Assembly: GCA_027858965.1 (NCBI GenBank)
Contig: JAQIBS010000130.1
Location: forward strand, 1 to 50,686
From: Kiritimatiellia bacterium
GTDB lineage: Bacteria > Verrucomicrobiota > Kiritimatiellia > RFP12 > UBA1067
Direction: 5' to 3'
DNA: 50,686 nucleotides
Under the pieces are notes generated by a model. The model had not been told where the DNA came from. It ran no database searches and was given only the letters and a program-made list of their open reading frames with translations. Positions 26,117-35,082 of this stretch are shown in pieces; position 1 is the first letter of the stretch, and every line of letters begins with the position of its first letter. Made by a program: the position numbers and the translations under genes.

Positions 26117-27201
26117 TTTTGAAGCTCCTGAATAATACTTTGTTTGAGAATATTAAGTCCGTACCCGCTCTTTGCTGAGATCGGTATGGCTTGCGGATAT
26201 TTTTCGGTGATATGCAGAACTGAGGTGTCAGAGCTGCTTTTGTCACACTTGTTTAAAATTAATAGAGAGGGCACCTCGCTGGCTCCAATCTCCTTGATGG
26301 TGTCGTAACAGACCTTAAGGTGGTCGTTTACGTGTGGGTAGGAGGCATCTACAACAATCAGGAGCAGGTCTGCCTGAACAGCAACATCCAGGGTTGACTT
26401 GAATGATGCAATCAGGTTGTGGGGCAGGTTGCGGATGAAACCCACGGTGTCGGTTAATAGGACTTGGCTGTTCTGTTTCAACCAGACCAGCCGTGTTTTG
26501 GTATCCAGCGTGGCAAAGAGGCGGTCGTCAACATAGGCATCGGTGTGTGGTGCAAGAGCGTTGAGCAGGGTGGATTTTCCGGCATTGGTGTATCCTGCCA
26601 GCGAAACAACCGGCCATTTGCGTTTTGATGAGGTCGCTGACGCATTGCGTTTCTGGATTTGCGTCAGCTTTTTTTTGAGTTCGGAGATTCGTTTGCGCAT
26701 GGGGGCATTGCGTACTTGAAGCCGGCTCTCCCCCGGACCTTTCATGCCGATGCCGCCTTTGAAGCGCTGCTGGGCGGCGGTGGTCGGAATACGTGCGAGC
26801 AGGAACTGCAGCTGGGCCAGCTCCACCTGGGTTTGGGCTTCGGCTGAATGGGCGCGGCGTGCAAAGATCTGAAGGATCACCTCGGTGCGGTCCATCACCC
26901 GCGCACCAAGGGCTTTGGTGAGGTTGAACTGCTGAAAAACGCTGAGTTCATTGTCAAAGATAACAGTGTTAGCGCCTTTTTCTTCTATAAGATTTTTGAG
27001 GTCCTGAACTTTGCCTTTCCCTAAAAAAGTGGCCCCATCCGGTTTGGGACGGTTCTGGGTGAGTTGATCGCATATCTGCAGACCCGCGGTGTCGGCTAGA
27101 CGGCCCAGCTCCTGAAGGGAATCGGCAGCTTCCACGGGATCCATTCTGGCGTGAATCAGTTGAGCCAGAATGGCTGTTTCTGTGATTGAGGTATCAAACA
27201 T
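26071..27201 (-). CDS. hflX: GTPase HflX, ribosome-splitting factor
   Basis: HflX is a ribosome-binding GTPase that rescues stalled ribosomes. The N-terminal glycine-rich and helical domain (VIFDNELSVFQQFNLTKAL, RVMDRTEVILQIFARRA) is typical. The linker has GGIGMKGPGESRLQ. The G domain shows G1 GYTNAGKSTLLNAL, G3 DTVGFIRNLP, and G4 NKCD. The chain has 376 residues, with a short C-terminal tail after SAKSGYG. On the coding strand the ATG at 27201 is preceded by CTGTAAACTGTAAACTT, a heptamer repeat with no Shine-Dalgarno sequence. Confidence 0.94.
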   Translation of the reverse strand: MFDTSITETAILAQLIHARMDPVEAADSLQELGRLADTAGLQICDQLTQNRPKPDGATFLGKGKVQDLKNLIEEKGANTVIFDNELSVFQQFNLTKALGARVMDRTEVILQIFARRAHSAEAQTQVELAQLQFLLARIPTTAAQQRFKGGIGMKGPGESRLQVRNAPMRKRISELKKKLTQIQKRNASATSSKRKWPVVSLAGYTNAGKSTLLNALAPHTDAYVDDRLFATLDTKTRLVWLKQNSQVLLTDTVGFIRNLPHNLIASFKSTLDVAVQADLLLIVVDASYPHVNDHLKVCYDTIKEIGASEVPSLLILNKCDKSSSDTSVLHITEKYPQAIPISAKSGYGLNILKQSIIQELQKCCTLWQLPSATSRT

Positions 27202-27242
27202 AAGTTTACAGTTTACAGTTGACAGGAGTCAGGGGTCAGGGG
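27202..27242 (-). repeat. Heptamer leader of hflX
   Basis: On the plus strand the sequence reads AAGTTTACAGTTTACAGTTG followed by ACAGGAGTCAGGGGTCAGGG. It mixes the ACAGTTT unit (also at 49636-49649) with the CAGGAGT unit (also at 24129-24184). It abuts the hflX ATG with only three bases between. Confidence 0.8.
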
Positions 27243-27295
27243 GCGGCATTGCAAAGCAGAACATTAGGCACCTAAGGCTCATCCGCTGTGCTATG

Positions 27296-27360
27296 GGCCG
27301 GATGGGAATAATGGGAGGTATGGGAGATAGGAGTAATAGGATTGATGGGAGGTATGGTTT
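27296..27360 (+). repeat. G-rich ATGGGA-type spacer element, copy 2
   Basis: GGGCCGGATGGGAATAATGG and following words parallel the element at 1754-1840. 27326-27355 matches 1800-1829 at 25 of 30 positions, and the flank GCTGATGGCTAATTACGCTT recalls 1831-1862. Confidence 0.6.
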
Positions 27361-27387
27361 GCCTGTCGGCTGATGGCTAATTACGCT

Positions 27388-27464
27388 TCCCTGCTCCCTG
27401 CTCCCTGCTCCCTGCTCCCTGCTCCCTGCTCCCTGCTCCCTGCCTCCTGCCTCCTGACACCTGA
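27388..27464 (+). repeat. Heptamer array TCCCTGC x8 with CTCCTGC/CTCCTGA/CACCTGA
   Basis: Eight TCCCTGC units followed in phase by CTCCTGC, CTCCTGA and CACCTGA. Read on the minus strand these are CAGGTGT, CAGGAGG, CAGGAGG and CAGGGAG-type units, the same class as the GAGTCAG array after metG. Confidence 0.95.
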
Positions 27465-27507
27465 CTCTTTAATCCCTCCCTGGCTCTCTAATCCCTAACC
27501 CCTGAAA

Positions 27508-28020
27508 CTACCATTGTGCCAGCACAGTGTCCACAATGCTTTGGGCGAGCTCTTTGGCGATCCTGGGATAGGCATCCTGCATATCGGTCAGCATATCGTT
27601 TTGACTTAGAAATGAGGACCTGGCTGTAATCGGCATGTCGTTGATCAGTATCTTTCCAGTGCTTGTTTCAACCAATGTGATTTTAACGGTAACATTGTGT
27701 TGATATTCAGAGGTTCTGGATTCTAAGTTGCGGTTGTAGCTGAGTGATTGCGAATTTGCACGGGTGACACATCCAATCAGCTTGTATGCCGCTTCCTTTA
27801 CCGGTTTGATTTTAAAGGTTCCTTCTCGCTGAAATTCACGCAGTGTATATTGCGTTGCGATAGCATCCAGTTCAGGGAAATAACTCTCATTTTCAAAAAC
27901 CGGCACTGCAATTGTGCGGCTTTCAATAGGTACCTTGGATGTAAATCTGTATGAGGCACAACCGGTTATGAAAATTAAAGCGGTTAAGGTCAGTGCTGTA
28001 AAAGTGATTCGGGTTTGCAT
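27508..28020 (-). CDS. lptE: LPS-assembly lipoprotein LptE-like
   Basis: LptE is the outer-membrane lipoprotein that plugs LptD for lipopolysaccharide export. The 170 residues begin with a lipoprotein signal ending ITGC (Cys21), then ASYRF and the segment RTIAVPVFENESYFPELD, which is the family's 'I.V..F.N.S..' strand. A two-strand/two-helix fold follows (LVETSTGKILINDMPITARSSF, then IAKELAQSIVDTVL). AAGGA lies before its start. It lies 14 bases downstream of the bamD-like gene, making a small outer-membrane biogenesis operon. LptD is not in the window. The call rests on the family pattern and lipobox; confidence is good but not absolute. Confidence 0.8.
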   Translation of the reverse strand: MQTRITFTALTLTALIFITGCASYRFTSKVPIESRTIAVPVFENESYFPELDAIATQYTLREFQREGTFKIKPVKEAAYKLIGCVTRANSQSLSYNRNLESRTSEYQHNVTVKITLVETSTGKILINDMPITARSSFLSQNDMLTDMQDAYPRIAKELAQSIVDTVLAQW

Positions 28021-28034
28021 AGTTAAAATCCTTC

Positions 28035-29087
28035 TTATTTGGAATTGACGGAGGCTCCTGTGTTTATTTCTGTTAAGCGGTTACGAACAATTTCTCCGTA
28101 TTTTGAGTCGGATAATTCATTCATAAAACGGCGATACGCAGAAACTTTAGCTGCTGCGTTATAGCGTTTGGTATCATAAAAGAGAGCTTTTTGATAATTT
28201 TGTTCAATCAGCAGATTGGTGAGTTCCTGCAACCACTTCTCCAGATCAACTTTGTTGGGGTGGTTGGGCAGTCGCTTCAGTGCTGTTTTCAGGAATGCAA
28301 TTGACTCTCGACAGCGATTTTCGTTGTAGTTGTGTTTCACTGAAAGCGTGTAACGACACTTTGATGAGAGATATGCTGCTGTAATCGCCTGTTTTGAATC
28401 GGGGTATCGGTTAAGGATTCCGTCATAAACCTTGCTGGCTTCTTCATATTCCTCCTCTCCCTCACGAATGCTTCCAACTTTAAGCATTGCTTCAGGTGCG
28501 ATTGGAGAGCGAGGTGCATTACGTACTATCTCTTCAAAGCGCATGCGTATATCTTTGGTTCCACTTAGAACCCAGCCAAACATACTAGTGTTGTTATGCA
28601 GCAGAAAGTTAGCAATCCGGAACTGTCGGTCCAGAATCTTTTCATAGGGACAGTTTCCTGAGTAATGCACTAAAGTATATTGATATTCCTCAAAGGCCTT
28701 ACTGTACTTTTTTAGTTTCTCCTGAACCTTTGCCAGTTTCAGCTGGGCTTGTGCAGCTTCCGGGGTTGTAGGCCACTTGCGGACAAGTGCCTCATATCCC
28801 TTGCGGGCTGAGTTCAGTTTGCCCTTTGCCTCCCGCATCTGGCAGTAGGCTAGTTGCTCAGGCGCTGTGTTTTTTGATAGTCGGAACCAGATGGATGTCT
28901 TTTTCTGGCTAATACGTCCATCATCAAATGATTCAAAACCGTCAAAGTTATCTGAGGCATAGCCTCTGTTCATTCCACCCCCGCCATATTGTGCAAAAGC
29001 TGGAGCTATTGCGCCCGATATTAAAAGGGCTGAAATAATGAAATATGCTTTTTTTATCATTTTGGTAAGTTTCTTAGTTTGTTTCAC
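28035..29087 (-). CDS. BamD-like TPR protein, exported
   Basis: This 350-residue protein has an N-terminal signal peptide (AYFIISALLISGAIAPAFAQ) with an ordinary AFAQ cleavage site and no lipobox cysteine. After a Gly-rich linker come five or six TPR-type repeats (about 75-330): ARKGYEALVRKWPTTPEAAQ, YSKAFEEYQYTLVHYSG, ASKVYDGILNRYPDSKQA. The pattern of Y/F-P spacing is that of BamD/YfiO/CpoB proteins. BamD is a lipoprotein in E. coli, so the missing lipobox is a difference. It is upstream of lptE and divergent from serA (179-base gap). It could be a periplasmic scaffold for barrel assembly or a general TPR protein. ATG 29060 (MIKKAYF) is an alternative start. Confidence 0.7.
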   Translation of the reverse strand: MKQTKKLTKMIKKAYFIISALLISGAIAPAFAQYGGGGMNRGYASDNFDGFESFDDGRISQKKTSIWFRLSKNTAPEQLAYCQMREAKGKLNSARKGYEALVRKWPTTPEAAQAQLKLAKVQEKLKKYSKAFEEYQYTLVHYSGNCPYEKILDRQFRIANFLLHNNTSMFGWVLSGTKDIRMRFEEIVRNAPRSPIAPEAMLKVGSIREGEEEYEEASKVYDGILNRYPDSKQAITAAYLSSKCRYTLSVKHNYNENRCRESIAFLKTALKRLPNHPNKVDLEKWLQELTNLLIEQNYQKALFYDTKRYNAAAKVSAYRRFMNELSDSKYGEIVRNRLTEINTGASVNSK

Positions 29088-29266
29088 ATTTTCTTACTAT
29101 TTTATCACAATTCAGAAAAAAAGCTCAAGAGTAACACTGTGCTTGATTCCTAACCCGAACAAATATAAAGTATACATTAAACAGATTCATAACGAAAGAG
29201 CGTTAAATAAGAAATCTGATTTGTATAACATTTGTAGATTATCAAAGAATGAGGCACGGTAGAAGC

Positions 29267-30844
29267 ATGAAAAAGATACTGATTCCAACTAAATTAAATC
29301 CTGTTGCAAGTGAAATTTTAACAGCCGATGGTGGCTATCAGGTTGTACAGGATGCCAGTGCCCCCATTGCGGAGCAGGTTGCGGCAAATCCGGATGCGTA
29401 TGGTTTGATTGTCCGCAGTGAAAAGGTGACGGCAGATATTATTGATGCCCTTCCCGGGTTGAAGGTGATTGTTCGGGCCGGTGCCGGTTTTGATTCTATT
29501 GATTTCAAGTACGCTCGTAAGAAGGGTGTGGATGTGATGAACACCCCTGGTGCTAATGCTAATGGTGTTGCGGAGGAGGTTGTGGCAATGATGCTGGCCG
29601 ATGCCCGTCATATTGTCAAAGCGGATGTTTCCACCCGTGCCGGTGACTGGGAAAAGAAAAATTTTATGGGGCGCGAGCTGACAGGCAAGACCGTTGGAAT
29701 TGTGGGCCTTGGTAATATTGGCCGGCTGGTTGCCCGCCGTGTGAAAGGGTTTGACTGTAAAGTTATCGGTTTTGATCCGATTGTTAATTCCGAGAAGGTC
29801 AGAGAGTGGGGCATTGAGCCTGTAACAATGGACGAGATTTTTGCGGAATCTGACTATGTGACCCTGCATATCCCCGGTGGCGAGAGCACCAAAGGGCTGA
29901 TCGGAGAGAAATATATCGGCATGATGAAAGAGGGTGCCACTATTGTGAATTGCGCCCGTTTCGGAATTGTTGATGAGGATGCATTACGCGCGGTCAAAGA
30001 GGAAAAGAAGCTGCGTTATCTTAATGATGTTTATCCGAAAGATGCGGCCGGACCAAAGAGCATGACTGATATTGCTGATCTGATGCTGCCTCATCTGGGG
30101 GCCAGTACATTTGAAGCAAACTTCACTGCGGCTAAGCGGGCTGCGCAGGAACTGATTGATCTGGATGAGAAGGGTGACATGAGCTGTGTTGTCAATCGTG
30201 ATATCCCAGAGGGTCTGGAGCGCGCCTACTGTGAGCTGGCTTACAATATTGCCCGTCTGGTCCGTCAGCTGTCCGGCGAAAATTCTCCGATAAAACTTCT
30301 TGAGACCAGCTTTTATGGAGATCTATCACCTTTTTCCAACTGGTTGACTGTCTCTGTTTTATCCGGTATCTGGGTCGATTTTGATCGCTACAATGATTAC
30401 AAGGCCGCTGTCAATTTCATGAAGGATATGGGAATTGAGATGTTTAATCGCGAAGCCGATGGCGATAAGGGCTATGGCAATGCGATCACAATTGACCTGA
30501 CTGTGGAAAACCCGGAACAGGGATTGAAACAGTACAGCCTTCGCGGAACCCTGACTGAGGGAGTTCAGGCCGTCTCCCGGATCAATGAGTTTGATCGTCT
30601 TTACTTTGAGCCGGTCGGAGCAACCCTCTTCTGTCTGTATAATGATCGCCCCGGTGTGATTGCCTCTATCTCCCGTAAGCTGGCTGATGCCGGTATCAAT
30701 ATTGAAGATATGCGTAATCCGCACAATATGAAGAGCAAACGCTCTCTGGCGATAATCCGTCTTTCAGATCCTATTTCGGATGAGCTGCTTGCGGATATCA
30801 AGGCGGAAATTGATGCGCACAGCGCTACCTGCACTGTAGTTTAG
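29267..30844 (+). CDS. serA: D-3-phosphoglycerate dehydrogenase
   Basis: SerA oxidises 3-phosphoglycerate to 3-phosphohydroxypyruvate, the first step of serine synthesis. The substrate-binding RAGAGFDSID (about 72-81) and the Rossmann core VGIVGLGNIGR (about 142-152) are intact. The catalytic set is Arg in NCARFGIVDE, Glu in VDED, and His in LPHLGAST. The C-terminal part has an intervening domain and an ACT-type domain (PGVIASISRKLADAGINIEDM, about 463-483), typical of the serine-regulated long form. From ATG 29267 the length is 525; an upstream ATG at 29249 would add six residues. Confidence 0.92.
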   Translation: MKKILIPTKLNPVASEILTADGGYQVVQDASAPIAEQVAANPDAYGLIVRSEKVTADIIDALPGLKVIVRAGAGFDSIDFKYARKKGVDVMNTPGANANGVAEEVVAMMLADARHIVKADVSTRAGDWEKKNFMGRELTGKTVGIVGLGNIGRLVARRVKGFDCKVIGFDPIVNSEKVREWGIEPVTMDEIFAESDYVTLHIPGGESTKGLIGEKYIGMMKEGATIVNCARFGIVDEDALRAVKEEKKLRYLNDVYPKDAAGPKSMTDIADLMLPHLGASTFEANFTAAKRAAQELIDLDEKGDMSCVVNRDIPEGLERAYCELAYNIARLVRQLSGENSPIKLLETSFYGDLSPFSNWLTVSVLSGIWVDFDRYNDYKAAVNFMKDMGIEMFNREADGDKGYGNAITIDLTVENPEQGLKQYSLRGTLTEGVQAVSRINEFDRLYFEPVGATLFCLYNDRPGVIASISRKLADAGINIEDMRNPHNMKSKRSLAIIRLSDPISDELLADIKAEIDAHSATCTVV

Positions 30845-30854
30845 CGCAAAGCGC
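30844..30854. repeat. GCGC-AAA-GCGC palindrome at the serA stop
   Basis: A short perfect stem with a 3-base loop begins at the last base of the serA stop codon. It belongs with the other 3-base-loop palindromes in spacers. Confidence 0.4.
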
Positions 30855-30897
30855 ATGGCGCATAGCGTAAAAGTGCGCGCTGTGCTCAGCTTTTGAT

Positions 30898-30922
30898 GGG
30901 CGGGAGTAATCCCGCCCTTTCT
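30898..30922 (+). terminator. Rho-independent terminator after serA
   Basis: GGGCGGGA (30898-30905), loop GTAA, TCCCGCCC (30910-30917), then TTTCTATTT. The stem is a perfect 8 bp and GC-rich, followed by a T-rich tail, placed between serA and prmA. Confidence 0.9.
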
Positions 30923-30974
30923 ATTTACTGCGTCGTACGTCATGAAGTCGTGCGTCAGAACAGGAACCTATTTT

Positions 30975-31829
30975 ATGATCAATGTACTTTCATGTGCAAT
31001 AGACAGCGAAAAAGTCGACAGCCTCTTTGAACTGATTGATTCGGACCTTTTTACTCCCACCTCCTGGTTTGATGTCGAGAGCGGCGCCTGCCGTGTGGAT
31101 GTCTTTTTTGAGGATGCTGCCGAGGCCGATATAATCAAGGCCTCTTTGAGCGGGGCCGCTGATCTGATCGGAATCTTTCCGAAGTTTACTCTTTCGCAAA
31201 TGGCTAAAAGTGACTGGGCCGAAAGTTGGAAGCGCTTTTTTCATATTGAGCATATATCGGAACGCGTAGTGGTTTGCCCCACCTGGGAGGAGTATACCCC
31301 CCAGCCGGAAGAGTGTGTCATCAGCCTTGATCCAGGAATGAGTTTTGGGACCGGCAAACATGCCACCACCAAGGGCTGCCTGATGCTTCTGGATCAGCTG
31401 GCGGCTGAGAATGCAGATCGGGATTTCCTGGATATGGGTTGCGGCTCGGGTATCCTCTCGATTGGCGCTCATATGCTCGGTTTTAAAGATGTGCGCGGCT
31501 TTGATATTGATCCTGATTGTGTTCGAATCGCGAAGGAGAATGCAGAGCTGAATGTCCTTGACCTGCCCTTCTATCTCTCAGGACTGGAATTTCCGCATCC
31601 TAAAGCCACAGTGGTGACTGCCAATATTCTGGCTACGATACTTGTTCAGTTCGCCCCCTCGATTGCCGCTTCTGTGGCTGATGGAAAGGATAGCCGGTTA
31701 GTGCTCTCTGGAATTCTGGATACGCAATATGCCGATGTCAAAAGCTGCTTTGAGGATCTTGGTTTTGTTGAAATCCGCAATGTTCTGGTCGAAGAGTGGC
31801 GCAGCGGGGTGTTTGGCCGTGAGTCATAA
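30975..31829 (+). CDS. prmA: Ribosomal protein L11 methyltransferase
   Basis: PrmA trimethylates ribosomal protein L11. The SAM-binding motif I is FLDMGCGSGILSIGA (about 152-166), preceded by the family signature DPGMSFGTGKHATTKGCL (about 118-135). TANILA is the motif IV that in PrmA reads NIL. The N-terminal L11-binding domain is present. I chose ATG 30975 (MINVLSCAI, 284 residues) because AGGA lies about ten bases upstream; an ATG at 30942 would add 11 poorly conserved residues. It stands alone behind a terminator, so it probably has its own promoter. Confidence 0.92.
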   Translation: MINVLSCAIDSEKVDSLFELIDSDLFTPTSWFDVESGACRVDVFFEDAAEADIIKASLSGAADLIGIFPKFTLSQMAKSDWAESWKRFFHIEHISERVVVCPTWEEYTPQPEECVISLDPGMSFGTGKHATTKGCLMLLDQLAAENADRDFLDMGCGSGILSIGAHMLGFKDVRGFDIDPDCVRIAKENAELNVLDLPFYLSGLEFPHPKATVVTANILATILVQFAPSIAASVADGKDSRLVLSGILDTQYADVKSCFEDLGFVEIRNVLVEEWRSGVFGRES

Positions 31830-31866
31830 ACTACAGTTTCAGTAATTGACTTATTAAGTGGAGAAA

Positions 31867-32869
31867 ATGATGCGATCGTTAACAATAATGATTTTTAGCG
31901 GATTGATTGCACTGGTCGGCCTTGCCGGAGATGCGGTTAATGTGAAATCCTTTGTGGAAAATGGGGTCATGATGTTTGCCGACACTTCGAGAGGCAAAAC
32001 GTTCGCCAAGGATCCTGCTGTTGTTTTTTTCAAGGATCAGTATTTATTATATTATTCGGTCCCGCCTGGTCAAGGGGTGAAGGGATTGCGCATAGGCATT
32101 GCCACCAGTAAAGATCTGGTTTTTTGGCAGAAACAGGGCGAGATGAAAATCGGGCATGAAAGTGAAAAGAATGGCTTTTGCGCTCCCGGTGCAATTGTGC
32201 TCAAGGGCAGGGTTCATCTTTTTTATCAGAGCTATGGTAACGGAAAAGATGATGCTATCTGTCATGCCTGGTCGGATGACGGTCTCAGTTTCACCCGCGA
32301 CAGCTCCAACCCTGTATTCAAACCCACGGGCAGCTGGACCGCCGGGCGTGCTATCGATGCAGATGTGATTGAGCACAACGGCCAACTGCTGCTTTTCTAT
32401 GCCACCCGTGATCCTGAGATGAAGATTCAGATGCAGGGGGTTGCCGCTGCTCCCATTAATTCAGATTTCTCCCGTACGCAATGGACCCAGCTCAATCCGG
32501 ATGCCCCCATCCTTAAGCCGGAGTTACCCTGGGAGAAAAAATGTATCGAAGCGGCCGCGGTTTGTAAGCACGATGGAAAACTCTATATGTTCTATGCCGG
32601 TGGATATAACAATGAGCCTCAGCAGATTGGCTGTGCTGTCAGCACAGACGGGGTTTCATGGAAACGTCTTTTCACTGAGCCGATTCTTCCTAACGGAAAG
32701 CCGGGGGGAGTGGAACTCCTCTGAATCCGGTCACCCCTACGCCTTTACCGATGAGGATGGAACAACCTATCTCTTTTATCAGGGCAACAAGGACAAAGGC
32801 AAATCATGGTATCTTGCCCAGGTGAAGATCGGCTGGAAAGAGGGCCTGCCGTTTGTGGATGCTGGCTAG
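31867..32869 (+). pseudogene. GH43-like five-bladed beta-propeller glycosidase, interrupted by a +1-base shift
   Basis: The first frame runs from ATG 31867 or 31870 (GGAG upstream at 31860-31863) to TGA 32722-32724. The protein then continues in the next frame to 32869 with GHPYAFTDEDGTTYLFYQG. Removing one G from the six-G run at 32703-32708 restores a single frame of about 333 residues. An N-terminal signal peptide (LTIMIFSGLIALVGLAGDA) is present. The propeller has typical repeats (DPAVVFFKDQYLLYYS, GRVHLFYQSYG, DGKLYMFYAGG). Candidate catalytic residues are Asp in KDPAV, Asp in AIDADV, and Glu in CIEAAAV, the layout of clan GH-F (GH43) enzymes. Substrate cannot be assigned. This may be a real pseudogene, a phase-variable tract, or a sequencing error. 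Confidence 0.75.
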
Positions 32870-33009
32870 TAGTCTTCGCAGTTTTACGCCGTAATCATTG
32901 GTCCTTCACATATCGAAAATGGATCAACAATGGTAACTGTGTTTAAGGATGGTTGTTTCTGGTTAAAGTGTTTCGATTGAGGATGAAACAACATAGAATT
33001 GTAATCCCG

Positions 33010-33046
33010 TTAAAAAAAGTGCATGTGTTTTGACAAGTTGTCCATG
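33010..33046 (+). promoter_or_regulatory. Shared 37-bp element, copy A (candidate AraC-family operator/promoter)
   Basis: It reads TTAAAAAAAGTGCATGTG, then TTTTGACAAGTTGTCCATG. It matches 38464-38500 at 31 of 37 bases without gaps. The centre GACAAGTTGTC (33032-33042) is a perfect 11-bp palindrome, and TTGACA (33030-33035) is consensus for a -35 hexamer. It lies 105 bases before the start of the secreted repeat protein. Confidence 0.65.
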
Positions 33047-33151
33047 GTGTCAACTCTACAATCCCAGTATACTTGCAAACACATTGGGTTTACTAATCAA
33101 TGTTATGTATGTTCAGTGTACATAATCTTAATTGTATACAAGGAGAGAATA

Positions 33152-35068
33152 ATGCGGAAAGAAACTTATCGCCTGTTTGTAATGGGATTTGGTCTGGTTG
33201 TCTTGATTATGACAGCACAAAATTTGTTGGGTTCTGTGGAAATCACTGCGGAAAGTCTTGTGACAGGTACGTCAGCCTACGCTTTCCCGACAATTGCATC
33301 GCCATCGGTCAAGGATTACGTGGATGTCAACAGCGGCAACAATGCGACTGTTCTTATAGGGAACCGGACGAGTGGTACGCCTTCCGGCTTAATTACGGAC
33401 GGCGAATGGCGTTTCGGTTCCTCCGCCGGCATTATCTGCAATGGCAGCGGTGCGGATAACAACAACGATACGGCGAACAATATTATCTTTGCGGATCCAA
33501 CCCTCTACGGAAAAATCCAGTTTGATCTCATGACGCTTGTCACGGTAACGCAGATCAATGTCTATGCCTGGTCCTCTGCCTCCTCACGTTGCCGCCAGGC
33601 CTATGCTGTTTGGGGTAGCACATTGGAATCCGCACCCGCTGCCGGAAATACTGATGACGCTGTGGCACTGTCCGCCAACGGCTGGACGCTGATTGCGACA
33701 GTTCCACTTTTCGGAGGGACGGACGACCAAACGGCCAGTCAGATCAAAGACTCTACCGGATCGTTGGGACAATGGCGGCATCTTTTGTTCAGCATGGGTG
33801 ACGGTGTTAGCGGCTCGCAGGGCGGACAGACGATGTATTCCGAGATAGATATTCATACAGTCGAGGGCCGGCAGGTCAGGAGTGAAAGCCTTGCGACGGG
33901 TACTCCCGCCTACGCCTTTACAACGATTGCCCCTCCTTCTTCAACCGATCTGGTTGATATTAGCTGCCTTTATGGCGCGACTGTTCTTATAGGGAACCAG
34001 ACGAGTGGTATGCCTTCGGGCTTAGAAACGGACGGCGAATGGCGTTACGGCTCCTCCTCCGATGTCATTCGCAACGGTAGTGGCGCTGTTAATTTCGATG
34101 ACGCAATTAATAATATTATTTTCGCAGACCCGACCCTCTATGGGAAAATCCAGTTCGAATTGCCCAAGATTACGACTATCACGCAGATTAATGTCTACGC
34201 ATGGAGCAAAGTGTCCACCCGCTGCCGTCAGGCCTATACCGTCTGGGGCAGTACGGCGGAATCCGCACCCGCTGCCGGAAATACTGATGACGCTGTGGCA
34301 CTGTCCGCCAACGGCTGGACGCTGATTGCGACAGTTCCTCTCTTCGGAGGGACGGACGACCAGACTGCCAGTCAGATTACCGACGGAGCAGGTACGCTCG
34401 GAGAGTGGAGGCACCTGCTTTTCAGCATGGGTGATGGCATCAGCGGCTCGCAGGGCGGACAGACGATGTATTCCGAGATTGATATTCACGGTGTGTTGAG
34501 CGACGGAATCCTTATGGTCGGGGCCGAACAGTTTAATAGTGGCAATGTATCTCCGTCTCCTCTTACTCCGGCGAGTGGAGATCTGTTGGAAACAAGCGTT
34601 GCTTCGGTAACCGGTGAGAACAGCGGCGCGTATGTGCGGAACGGTTCGACTGGTACTGCATATGAAACTGGCGGTTCCAATCCCGCAGTTCTCTGGGCGC
34701 GTACGAATACAGTTTATACACTGGACATCACTGAGGCGAAAGCGGGATACGACATTAGCGAAATACGTCTGTTCAGCGGATGGAATGATTCCCGGGCCGG
34801 GCAGAGCTACCGGATTGAAATGCTTGCAGTCGGCGATACGAATTTCGTTGAGCTCGGAACCGTTAACTGGTTGGTCAGCGCTGGAGCCCTTCTGACCCGG
34901 ACTTATCGGACGGGAGGACTCCCGGTTGCCACCAATGTTGTCGCTGTACGTTTTACACAGATTGATGATGGAGACGCCGGAGCAGGAACGGTATTTCGTG
35001 AATTCGATGTTCTGGGATACCCCTCGACTCTGCCGCCCCCACGCGGGACCGTTATTCTGATACAATAG
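33152..35068 (+). CDS. Secreted protein with two near-identical repeat domains and a discoidin-like C-terminal domain
   Basis: From ATG 33152 (behind AAGGAGAG) the protein has 638 residues. A signal peptide/hydrophobic N-terminus (LFVMGFGLVVLIMTAQNLLG) is followed by two tandem copies of an about 205-residue beta-rich domain (about 28-240 and 244-450). They share long identical runs such as NNIIFADPTLYGKIQF and YSEIDIH; DNA at about 33631-33716 and 34267-34338 is almost identical. The third domain (about 460-625) resembles a discoidin/galactose-binding fold, with ISEIRLFSGWNDSRAGQSY and FREFDVLGY. A similar segment ends the GH106-like protein. No catalytic motif is seen, so a carbohydrate- or surface-binding role is inferred. 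It heads the unit with the GH95-like gene (14-base gap). The C-terminus PPPRGTVILIQ is unusual and unexplained. Confidence 0.72.
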   Translation: MRKETYRLFVMGFGLVVLIMTAQNLLGSVEITAESLVTGTSAYAFPTIASPSVKDYVDVNSGNNATVLIGNRTSGTPSGLITDGEWRFGSSAGIICNGSGADNNNDTANNIIFADPTLYGKIQFDLMTLVTVTQINVYAWSSASSRCRQAYAVWGSTLESAPAAGNTDDAVALSANGWTLIATVPLFGGTDDQTASQIKDSTGSLGQWRHLLFSMGDGVSGSQGGQTMYSEIDIHTVEGRQVRSESLATGTPAYAFTTIAPPSSTDLVDISCLYGATVLIGNQTSGMPSGLETDGEWRYGSSSDVIRNGSGAVNFDDAINNIIFADPTLYGKIQFELPKITTITQINVYAWSKVSTRCRQAYTVWGSTAESAPAAGNTDDAVALSANGWTLIATVPLFGGTDDQTASQITDGAGTLGEWRHLLFSMGDGISGSQGGQTMYSEIDIHGVLSDGILMVGAEQFNSGNVSPSPLTPASGDLLETSVASVTGENSGAYVRNGSTGTAYETGGSNPAVLWARTNTVYTLDITEAKAGYDISEIRLFSGWNDSRAGQSYRIEMLAVGDTNFVELGTVNWLVSAGALLTRTYRTGGLPVATNVVAVRFTQIDDGDAGAGTVFREFDVLGYPSTLPPPRGTVILIQ

Positions 35069-35082
35069 ACGCACTAGTTGCT

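Noticed and set aside
32703..32708. Programmed +1 frameshift in the GH43-like gene
   Set aside because: A bare G-run without a rare codon, stop-slip context or stimulatory hairpin is weak support; mutation, phase variation or sequencing error is more likely.
34022..35074. 350-codon minus-strand frame inside the secreted repeat protein gene
   Set aside because: It mirrors the duplicated plus-strand domains, so its internal repetition is inherited from them.
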